From Myxococcaceae bacterium (GTDB taxonomy: Bacteria > Myxococcota > Myxococcia > Myxococcales > Myxococcaceae), in the NCBI GenBank assembly GCA_016926755.1, contig JAFGNZ010000268.1:1-49752 (forward strand): a stretch of 49,752 nt of DNA. Direction: 5' to 3'. How positions within the stretch are numbered: the first letter of the stretch is position 1; every line of letters begins with the position of its first letter. This document shows, one piece after another, positions 26,471 through 33,512 of this stretch. Under the pieces are notes generated by a model that was not told the DNA's origin, searched no databases, and saw nothing but the letters and a program-made list of their open reading frames with translations. A program made the translations under genes and the position numbers.

Positions 26471-27253
26471 ATGAGCAACCTGATTCCAGTGGGCACTCAG
26501 CAGGGGCAGTCCCCCGTGGCGGCGGCCTCGGCCTCGCCGGCGGCGTCCTTCACCAGCTTCCGCGTGAGCCAGGACTTCTTCACGGGCGAGCAGGCCTTCA
26601 CCTCGAGCATCGGGAAGTTCAGCGACGCGAGCTCGGCGTCCAAGGGGGCGGTGGTCGTCTACGAGGCGATGATGCTCACCGATCAGGAGGAGACGCGGAC
26701 CATCGAAGGGGTGCGGTGGAGCGTGCGGTATGGCGCGGGCATCCGGCTGGAGATCACCGTCAAGGAGGCCAAGTCGGAGATGCGGTTCGACGCCTACGCC
26801 ATCGCGCTCAACGCCAGCATCAACAACACCCAGGCGGAGTACGAGGTGAAGCTGATCGGGCTGGACGCCGAGCGGCTCAAGGGGGTGAGCATCCCCGGGA
26901 TCGGCGAGTTCAACTATGACAGCTACGAGAAGCTCATCACGACGGTGGAGGCCGTGCGGCAGTACATGGTGAGCGACGGGGCCCAGCTGACGCCCTCGCT
27001 GAGCCACGTGCGGCTGGGCCGGGCCCCGGGCGCGGTGGATCTGCGCGAGGCCCAGAGCGTCATCTTCGGTGTCCAGAAGCTGGCCCGCGGGACGACGCTG
27101 CTGTCCGCGCTCGCCGACGCACAGGAGAAGCAGCTCAACGCCAACGTCATTCGCGCGGTCTACCAGGAGCTCGCCGGCAGCGCCTCCGAGCAGCAGGATC
27201 CCACCAAGGAGGCGAGGCGCCGCGCGGAGTCGTGGCTGGAGCTCGCCTCGTAG
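26471..27253 (+). CDS. Paralog B of the four-gene operon, unknown function (260 residues)
   Basis: It starts four bases after the preceding stop, with GGAGGG upstream. The region VVVYEAMMLTD, then VRYGAGIRLEITVKEAKSEM, then AIALNASINNTQAEYEVKLIGLD matches paralog A's TYDAMRYTE, WGAGFRVMVTIWDL and ELGMVNASFEIVGFG. Both proteins contain a SSAS segment before it. The N-terminus is Ala/Ser-rich (AAASASPAASFTSF) and low complexity. The two copies within one operon suggest a hetero-oligomer or two subunits of one assembly. It lacks an obvious enzyme motif. Confidence 0.7.
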   Translation: MSNLIPVGTQQGQSPVAAASASPAASFTSFRVSQDFFTGEQAFTSSIGKFSDASSASKGAVVVYEAMMLTDQEETRTIEGVRWSVRYGAGIRLEITVKEAKSEMRFDAYAIALNASINNTQAEYEVKLIGLDAERLKGVSIPGIGEFNYDSYEKLITTVEAVRQYMVSDGAQLTPSLSHVRLGRAPGAVDLREAQSVIFGVQKLARGTTLLSALADAQEKQLNANVIRAVYQELAGSASEQQDPTKEARRRAESWLELAS

Positions 27254-27258
27254 AGGCG

Positions 27259-27276
27259 GCCGGGCTTCTCCCCGGC
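27259..27276. terminator. Short GC hairpin between convergent operons
   Basis: GCCGGG pairs with CCCGGC around CTTCTC. It lies between the stop of paralog B (27253) and the stop of the convergent NTPase gene (27280). The six-base stem makes it a weak candidate. Confidence 0.35.
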
Positions 27277-27279
27277 GGC

Positions 27280-27936
27280 TCAGGGCGGTGGCGGCGGCTC
27301 GGCGCTTGGACGGAAGTGGGCGCGGCAGCACTCCGGGAGCTCCGTGCGGATGTGCATCAGCGCGTGCTGGGCCTTCTCCAGGAAGTCGCTCGTGTTGGGG
27401 ATGATGAAGCGCCGGGGGTGATCCCGCCACACGTGCTCGATGCGAGCGTCGATGGCGGCGGCCTCCTCGGGGGACTCGGTGCGCAGGGGGTTGTGGTGGT
27501 TGTAGCCGGCCTCTGCGGGCGGGGTCCGCAGGTGGATGACGGTGGCGTAGCGGGCCAGCTGCGCCTCTCGGGTGGTGCCCAGCTCGGCGAAGAAGTCCTC
27601 CGGGGAGCCAGGCCAGTACGCCAGCCCATCCAGCACGCCCCGGTCACACAGGGCGAGGGCCACGGGCTCCTCCTCGGTGACCCAGCGCTCCAGCTCCTGC
27701 TGGACGCGGGCGATGGCGCGCTGCGCGGCGCGGCGGGCGGGGCGGGTGTCCCGGCGGGGGAAGCCGCCGCCGAAGATGATGCTCGCGGACTCGGGGAGCA
27801 GGGCCACGTGCTGGCACAAGGTGCGGCGGACCAGCTCCAGCACGGCGGTCTTTCCGGCTCCCGGCCCACCCGTGAGCACGATCAGGCGCGTGGTGTGCGA
27901 GGTCCTGTCGCAGCCGCACTGCTGGTCACCCAACAC
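27280..27936 (-). CDS. AAA/P-loop NTPase (AAA_28, Ttd14/NadR-like)
   Basis: The 218-residue protein starts with GTG, with GGGAGGAG four bases before it. The Walker A GGPGAGKT lies at residues 23-30. A Walker-B-like strand with CDRGVLDGLAYWPG follows, and then the helical Arg-rich region DARIEHVWRDHPRRF. These features match the AAA_28 group, which includes the kinase part of NadR and Ttd14-like ATP/GTP-binding proteins. It could be a small-molecule kinase or a regulator. It follows the outer-membrane beta-barrel gene by 33 bases and may be the last gene of the cytochrome operon. Nothing in the sequence links it to heme or redox work. Confidence 0.8.
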   Translation of the reverse strand: MLGDQQCGCDRTSHTTRLIVLTGGPGAGKTAVLELVRRTLCQHVALLPESASIIFGGGFPRRDTRPARRAAQRAIARVQQELERWVTEEEPVALALCDRGVLDGLAYWPGSPEDFFAELGTTREAQLARYATVIHLRTPPAEAGYNHHNPLRTESPEEAAAIDARIEHVWRDHPRRFIIPNTSDFLEKAQHALMHIRTELPECCRAHFRPSAEPPPPP

Positions 27937-27969
27937 GTGGCTCCTCCCTTCTCGGTAGCGCGGCCGGGC

Positions 27970-29760
27970 TCAGAAGGTACCGCCGAGGCTCGCGTGGCCG
28001 ACGAGCCCGCCGGACGGGGTGGCGTCCTCGCCGGGAGGGGTGAGATCGAACCGGCCCAGCACCGAGAGGCGCACGGTGAGCCAGCCGGCGGGGGCGATCT
28101 CTGCGCTGGTGTAGAGGGACATGTCGCGCGCGGGGAGGGCGTCCGTCGCCTCGGGGATCGGCGAGTCCTCGAAGTAGCCCACGCGCGTCAGCAGGCGCAG
28201 GGCGGAGAAGGGCTGGAGCACCGCCTGGACATGGGCGCTGCGGCCCTTCTGCCAGCCCAGCTCCTCCAGGTAGCCCAGGGAGACGCCGCCCCGCGAGCCG
28301 AAGAGGCGGGGGAAGGACAGCTCGGGGCCCGCGAGCTGCCGCGCGAGCGCCGTCTCGATGTCGCGCGCCAGCAGCCCCGTCAGCCCCGCCGAGAACCACG
28401 GCGCCGGCTGCCAGGCGGCCACCACGTCGGCGTGGAGCGCCCGGGTGCCCAGGTCCAGGCCGTCCAGCGGCGGCATGTCCAGCAGGGTGGTTCCGTCGTA
28501 GCGGACCGCGCCCGAGAACCTCAGGGTGTCATGAGGGCGGAGCTCCACGTCCACCCGCGCCGCGTCCACGGCCGCCGGGGCCTGGGCATCACCGATCCCC
28601 AGGCGCACCCAGGCGCCCACGTCCGTGTGCCGTCCCAGCCAGGCCCGCCCGCGGCCCTCCACCTCGACGCGCGTGGAGGACTCGGGGAAGGACATGTACG
28701 AGACGCGGGTCTCGTACTGGAGCAGCCGCACCGTGGCGTCCTCCTCGCCCGAGTGCCGCCCCGCCAGGTACACGCCCGCGGCCAGCCGCTGGAACGAGGG
28801 CCTGAGCGTCACCGGGTCCGGCACGCCGCCGCCGAAGCCACCCACCTCGAAGTCACCATCCCTGCTGCGCCAGCCGATCTGCGCGCCGTCGAACACGGCC
28901 ACCCCAGGCACGAACCAGGGCCAGACGCGGCCCACGGCGAGCGCGAGGCGCTGGCCGGGCTCCCGGGCCACCAGCTCGCCCTCACGGACGTAGAGCTGGG
29001 CCAGCGTGCGCGCCGGCGAGCGGAAGCCGCTCGGGCGCCGGGTCCACCCCAGCGCCGTGGCGTCGAGGTACAGGCGGAGCCCCAGCGCCACGGGCATCCC
29101 CTGCAGCCTCACGTCGGCGCGCTCCTGGTGGAAGGGGCTCGCGGTGTTGGTGACCCAGCTCGTGTGGCCCACGCGCAGATCGATAGGAGCGCGGGTGCTC
29201 GTGCGCTGGCCCTTGAACGAGATGAGCGGGTGGGGAGTGGCGTCGATCGCGGCGCGCCACTGGGCGATCAGCGCGGGGGCGGCGGGAGCGGGCCGTGGCG
29301 CGGGAGCGGGCTCCTCGGGGCGCTGCGGGAGGGCGAAGCGATCTCCCTGGCGGGACCCCTGACTCTGGCAGGTGGCGTGGTGATCGGCCACCCACTCCAC
29401 GCGGCAGCTCCCCGCGGACCGGCCGCGCCGGGTGAGCGCCAGCTCCGTGCCTGGGGTGAGCCCCTCCTCCTTGCCCCGATCCAGGTAGGCGCGGCCGCTG
29501 TTCACGTAGGTGACAGTGCCCTGCCCGGGCGAGCGCGGACGAGCAGGCGCGGAGGCGGGGCGCGCTTCAGCGGGAGGGGCGCTCGGGGGCGGTGGCTCCG
29601 CGGCCTGAGGGGGGGCGGCTGGGGCCTTGGGCGTGCGCTTGTTCGTCCTGGCGGGAGCGCGCTTGCGCCCCTGGGCCTCCGTGCGCCCATGAGAGGGCGC
29701 GGCGGAGACCTCCGCCCCCACGAGGAGCCCAAGCAGGAGGAGCACGGAGGTGCGCGTCAA
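27970..29760 (-). CDS. Predicted outer-membrane beta-barrel of a porin-cytochrome conduit
   Basis: The 596-residue protein starts with TTG, overlapping the stop of the upstream cytochrome gene by four bases (TTGA). A Sec signal peptide covers about residues 1-21. A Pro/Ala-rich linker spans residues ~25-88, and an SH3-like module (GTVTYVNSGRAYLDRGKEEG) residues ~90-155. From about 175 to the C-terminus, alternating amphipathic strands (VALGLRLYLDATAL, FEVGGFGGGVPDP, HADVVAAWQPAPWF) end in Phe, a typical barrel signal. It has no MtrB-type CXXC. Because it lies downstream of three multiheme cytochrome genes, I infer that it is the porin that lets electrons cross the outer membrane. An unrelated porin or lipid transporter cannot be excluded. 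Confidence 0.7.
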   Translation of the reverse strand: MTRTSVLLLLGLLVGAEVSAAPSHGRTEAQGRKRAPARTNKRTPKAPAAPPQAAEPPPPSAPPAEARPASAPARPRSPGQGTVTYVNSGRAYLDRGKEEGLTPGTELALTRRGRSAGSCRVEWVADHHATCQSQGSRQGDRFALPQRPEEPAPAPRPAPAAPALIAQWRAAIDATPHPLISFKGQRTSTRAPIDLRVGHTSWVTNTASPFHQERADVRLQGMPVALGLRLYLDATALGWTRRPSGFRSPARTLAQLYVREGELVAREPGQRLALAVGRVWPWFVPGVAVFDGAQIGWRSRDGDFEVGGFGGGVPDPVTLRPSFQRLAAGVYLAGRHSGEEDATVRLLQYETRVSYMSFPESSTRVEVEGRGRAWLGRHTDVGAWVRLGIGDAQAPAAVDAARVDVELRPHDTLRFSGAVRYDGTTLLDMPPLDGLDLGTRALHADVVAAWQPAPWFSAGLTGLLARDIETALARQLAGPELSFPRLFGSRGGVSLGYLEELGWQKGRSAHVQAVLQPFSALRLLTRVGYFEDSPIPEATDALPARDMSLYTSAEIAPAGWLTVRLSVLGRFDLTPPGEDATPSGGLVGHASLGGTF

Positions 29761-30767
29761 GGCTTGTCACCGTTCTGATGGCAGCCGCTGTTCACGCACG
29801 TGGCGGATTCGTAGCGGTAGGTGGCGAAGTTCTGGTGCTTGTCGTCCATGGCACCCTTGGAGTGGCAGGACAGGCAGTCGAAGGGATCGAAGTCCTGCGC
29901 CCAGGGCTTGTCCGTCCGGGAGACGGGGTGACACTCGAGGCACGACGTCCGGAAGTGCCCGGTGCCTTGGCGGATGGAGAAGGGCGTGTGGCCGGACACG
30001 GAGTGCACCTGCGAGTCGCCGTGGCAGCGGACGCAGCGGGCGGAGTCGCGGGCGTACCCGCCGACCTGGCTGTGCTCCGGATCCGTCTCGGCGGCGGTGT
30101 GGCACGTCACGCAGTCCAGCACCTTGCGGTTGGCGCGAGTCGGGTGACACTGGCGGCACGAGATCCCCCCGTGCGAAGTGCCCGCCTCGGTGGGGAACCA
30201 GGCGGTATGATCGACGCCGGTGATGTTGCCCTGGGGGTGGCACTCCAGGCACTTGGGGCTGGTCCAAGCGTAGTTCGCGATGCCGTTGTGGATCGCGTCG
30301 GTCTCGGCCGCCGAGTGGGTGTGACAGCCGATGCAGTCCACCACCTTCCGGTTGGTGCGATCCGTGTGGCAGGTGGCGCACGTGATGCCGGTGTGGATGG
30401 TGCCGGCGCCGATCGGGAAGCTGGTGTGATTCACCGCCGTGGCCGTGCCGTCGGGGTGGCACTCGTAGCAGCGGGTCCCGCTCCACGAGTAGTCCGCCAC
30501 GCGGACGTGGGTGGGGTCCGTCACCTCCTGCGCGTGATCGTGGCAGCTCACGCAGTTGAACTCCTTGAAGGTGTCGAACTCGCCGTGACAGGTGTTGCAG
30601 TCGGCGAGCGCGTGCACGCCCGTCGCAATCGGGAAGTCGGTGTGCGTCTCGTGATTCAGCGCCGTCACGGAGGGAGCCTTGCGGCCCCCCTCGTGCTCAC
30701 CGCAGGTGGTGAGCAGCAGGACTGACAGCACCACGCACGAGCACCGCACCAGGAAAGAGTCGGACAT
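29757..30767 (-). CDS. 12-heme c-type cytochrome lipoprotein
   Basis: The 336-residue protein begins MSDSFLVRCSCVVLSVLLLTTC, a lipoprotein signal, with GGAGGT upstream. Eleven CXXCH motifs (CNTCH, CVSCH, CYECH, CATCH, CIGCH, CLECH, CRQCH, CVTCH, CVRCH, CLECH, CLSCH) are followed by one CX4CH (CVNSGCH) at the end, so up to 12 hemes. Repeated H-T-xFP-x-x-xG-T-xHxG segments between motifs supply distal His ligands. It should be attached to the outer membrane, possibly facing outward, and pass electrons along the heme wire. It lies 22 bases downstream of the 10-heme gene and overlaps the barrel gene. It is not a known MtrC/OmcA type by sequence. Confidence 0.85.
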   Translation of the reverse strand: MSDSFLVRCSCVVLSVLLLTTCGEHEGGRKAPSVTALNHETHTDFPIATGVHALADCNTCHGEFDTFKEFNCVSCHDHAQEVTDPTHVRVADYSWSGTRCYECHPDGTATAVNHTSFPIGAGTIHTGITCATCHTDRTNRKVVDCIGCHTHSAAETDAIHNGIANYAWTSPKCLECHPQGNITGVDHTAWFPTEAGTSHGGISCRQCHPTRANRKVLDCVTCHTAAETDPEHSQVGGYARDSARCVRCHGDSQVHSVSGHTPFSIRQGTGHFRTSCLECHPVSRTDKPWAQDFDPFDCLSCHSKGAMDDKHQNFATYRYESATCVNSGCHQNGDKP

Positions 30768-30789
30768 GACTACCTCCGGACGCCGGGCC

Positions 30790-31689
30790 TCACGGATCCA
30801 CCGAGAAGCGGTGACACTCATAACACTTCTGATCCTTGCACTGGTACCCAGGGACCTCCCGGTGCTCCTCCTCGACACGGGAGCAGGTGTGCTCATGGCA
30901 CCCGCTGCATGCGGCCGTGTGGGTGGCGCAGGCACCGGTGACGGTGAGGTTGGAGAGCGAGGTGTGGCAGCGCAGGCAGGCAAGGCCGGCGTGCTCGCCG
31001 GCGCCGATCTGGAAGCAAGCCTCGTGCCCCGGGAAGCGGGCCCCCTTGAAGCGCCAGGCCTCGTGGCACTGCCGGCACTCCGTGCTGAAGCCGAGCGCCG
31101 CGTGATCGAGCGTGAGGAGCCTCGTGCGATCGTAGTCGCGCTGGTGGCAGCCGATGCACTCCACCGTCTTCCGGCCGAGCTGGGGGCCTCGCGTGTCCGT
31201 GTGGCACTCCTGGCAGGGGATGATCGCGTGCCGGCCCGAGAGCGGGAAGTTCGTGCGCCGGTGGGCATCCGCGGTGAAGAGGGCCTCCCAGCTGAGCGGA
31301 TTGTGGCAGCCCTCGCAGCGCTGGCCGAACTCGCCAGCGTGGGCGTCCCGGTGGCAGGAGTCGCACGAGCGCGCCAGGGGCTGGATGAAGTCCTGGGTGT
31401 GGCATGACTGGCAGGCCGTCAGCTGGTGCTTGCCGACCAGCGGGAAGCCGGTGCGCTCATGGGGGAAGCTCGCCGGCAGCCAGCCCGTGGGCTTGTGGCA
31501 GAGCTCGCACTGGGTGCCGTGGGCCGAGGGCTTCTTCGGGGGCGAGAGGTGGGGGGGCACGCTCGACAGATCCAGCGATGGCTTCGATGGCTTCTTCGCT
31601 GCTGGCGTACGGGCCTTCTGAGGCCCGGCGCCGAGCAGCGCGAGCGGTAGGAGGAGGAACAGGAGCGCGGAGGCGAGGCGCGCGTTCAT
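30790..31689 (-). CDS. 10-heme periplasmic c-type cytochrome
   Basis: The 299-residue protein starts at MNARLASALL with a Sec signal peptide of about 24 residues. A Pro/Lys-rich linker and then ten CXXCH motifs follow: CELCH, CQSCH, CDSCH, CEGCH, CQECH, CIGCH, CRQCH, CLRCH, CSGCH and CYECH. Between them are the FPLxGKH/FPLSGRH type segments that also occur in the 20-heme neighbour, so the two share ancestry. It should carry electrons across the periplasm. The start codon overlaps the preceding stop by four bases (ATGA), so translation is coupled. Confidence 0.85.
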   Translation of the reverse strand: MNARLASALLFLLLPLALLGAGPQKARTPAAKKPSKPSLDLSSVPPHLSPPKKPSAHGTQCELCHKPTGWLPASFPHERTGFPLVGKHQLTACQSCHTQDFIQPLARSCDSCHRDAHAGEFGQRCEGCHNPLSWEALFTADAHRRTNFPLSGRHAIIPCQECHTDTRGPQLGRKTVECIGCHQRDYDRTRLLTLDHAALGFSTECRQCHEAWRFKGARFPGHEACFQIGAGEHAGLACLRCHTSLSNLTVTGACATHTAACSGCHEHTCSRVEEEHREVPGYQCKDQKCYECHRFSVDP

Positions 31690-33512
31690 TGCTGGAACCC
31701 CTGGAAGGCGCCCTTGTGGGCGTCGGCGTGGCAGCCCTCGCACGTGCGCGGAGTGCCCTGGTACTTGCGCAGCTCGCGGCCACCGCCCACGGGGACGGCC
31801 GGGTGGCAGCGGGTGCAGGGGATGTCCGCGTGCCGGCCCTCCAGGAGGAAGTCGGTGAAGGGCGGCTGGTGGACGAAGCGGGTGGGCGTGAAGGCGGCCG
31901 TGTCATGGCAGCGGGTGCAGTCCGTGGGCTGCCCCGGCGCGGGCGCGAACTGGCCGGCGTGCACATCCTCGTGGCACGCGGCGCAGGTCGTCTCGAGCGG
32001 GCGGTAGCGCGGCACCTCCCGCCCCTTCTCCTTCACGGTGGGGTGGCACGCCTCGCACTGGACGGTGGCGTGCTTGCCGGTGAGCGGGAACCGGGTGTCC
32101 TTGTCGTGCTGGAAGCGCAGCGCGTGGAAGGACTCCACCTGATGGCACGTGTGGCAGCCCTCGCGCTCCGAGAACTGGCCCGCGTGGGGATCCACATGGC
32201 AGGACTCGCACCGCTCCAGGCGCGCTGGGAAGTCGAACACCATGAAGCTGAAGAGGGCCTTGCGCTTCTTTCGCGCCAGCTCCTGGCTCACCGCGTGGGG
32301 GATCTTCCGGGAGAGCAGGGGCTCCTGGCGGTGGCAGCCGATGCAGGCCACGGCCAGGTGGCTGCCCTCCAGCGGGTAGCGCGTCTTCGCGTGGTGCTCC
32401 ACGGTGAAGCGCGCGGGGCTGAAGCCGTCCACCGTGTGGCACTGATCACAGTCGGGCCTCTTGCCCCCGGCGCCCTCGAGCTGCCCCAGGTGCGCGTCCT
32501 CGTGGCACGCGTCACAGGTGCCGAAGGGCAGCCCTCGGAACTTCGCCGGGCGGCCTGGGAATGGGCCGTGGCAGCTCTTGCACTCCACCTCCAGGTGCAG
32601 GCCGCGCAGCGGGAAGCGCGTCTTCTCGTGGAACTCGCGATCCTTCAGCGCGTTGCGGATCTTGTGCCAGCTCTCCACGGTGTGGCAGCTCGTGCAGCGC
32701 TCGCCGAAGCGGCCTTTGTGGGGATCCTCGTGGCAGTCCAGGCAGCTCGCGTGGGGCAGCGACTCGTAGCGGGCGAAGGTGGCCGAGCGTGGCGCGGGGA
32801 AGGTGCCGGCGGGCGCGGGCGCCGTCTGCGTCGCGGAGTGGCACTCCGCGCAGCCCACCTTGCGGTGGGCGCCCTTCAGGGGGAAGTCGGTCTTGCCGTG
32901 ATCGAAGCCCGGCGCGGGCTTCCAGGCCCTGGGGGTGTGGCACTGCTCGCACCGGTCTCCCAGCTGCCCGCGGTGCTCGTCGAAGTGGCACGCCTTGCAG
33001 GCGGTGCCCAGGCCCAGGAAGCTCTTCTTGCCCGGCGTCTTCTTCAGCAGGGCGCGGACGCTCTCGTCAATGATGAGCCGCGGCTCATGGCACTTCTCGC
33101 AGCCGAGCTTCGCGTGCTCGCCCTCGAGCGGGAAGCCGGTCCTCGGGCCGTGCTCGAAGCCCGCCTGCTTCTTCGGCCCCCAGTCCACGAGGGAGGCATC
33201 ACGCCCGTGGTGCTCGCTGTGGCAGGACTCACAGGCGCGCTCGCTGGCGGAGAGGCGCCCGTGGAGGCCCTTGCGCGCGCGGATCTCCTCGCCCAGCTCC
33301 TTGTGGCAGGAGAGGCACTTCTCCTGGGAGAGCTTCTGCCCGGCCTCGTGGCACTGGGTGCAGTTCTTGAGGCCCTCCAGCGACTGGTGGGCGCGGGACA
33401 GCTCGCCCGGCGAGAAGAAGTCCGCGCGGGCCGACGAGGCGCAGAGCGCCAGCGCCAGCACGAGCAGCGCTCCGGCCCGGGGGCGGAGAAAGTAGCGCAG
33501 TGGGGCGCTCAT
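31686..33512 (-). CDS. 20-heme periplasmic c-type cytochrome
   Basis: The 608-residue protein has a Sec signal peptide (ending near ASSARA, residue ~29) and 20 CXXCH motifs from CTQCH to CEGCH, evenly distributed. The recurring unit (H-x-x-T-xFPLxGxHxxVxCxxCH) shows internal duplication of heme-binding modules, with the first His as a likely distal ligand. Such extended multiheme proteins act as electron wires. The start overlaps the preceding gene by four bases (ATGA). Homologous segments in the 10-heme protein point to gene duplication. I did not see a catalytic or substrate site, so a transfer rather than a reductase role is more likely. Confidence 0.87.
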   Translation of the reverse strand: MSAPLRYFLRPRAGALLVLALALCASSARADFFSPGELSRAHQSLEGLKNCTQCHEAGQKLSQEKCLSCHKELGEEIRARKGLHGRLSASERACESCHSEHHGRDASLVDWGPKKQAGFEHGPRTGFPLEGEHAKLGCEKCHEPRLIIDESVRALLKKTPGKKSFLGLGTACKACHFDEHRGQLGDRCEQCHTPRAWKPAPGFDHGKTDFPLKGAHRKVGCAECHSATQTAPAPAGTFPAPRSATFARYESLPHASCLDCHEDPHKGRFGERCTSCHTVESWHKIRNALKDREFHEKTRFPLRGLHLEVECKSCHGPFPGRPAKFRGLPFGTCDACHEDAHLGQLEGAGGKRPDCDQCHTVDGFSPARFTVEHHAKTRYPLEGSHLAVACIGCHRQEPLLSRKIPHAVSQELARKKRKALFSFMVFDFPARLERCESCHVDPHAGQFSEREGCHTCHQVESFHALRFQHDKDTRFPLTGKHATVQCEACHPTVKEKGREVPRYRPLETTCAACHEDVHAGQFAPAPGQPTDCTRCHDTAAFTPTRFVHQPPFTDFLLEGRHADIPCTRCHPAVPVGGGRELRKYQGTPRTCEGCHADAHKGAFQGFQQ

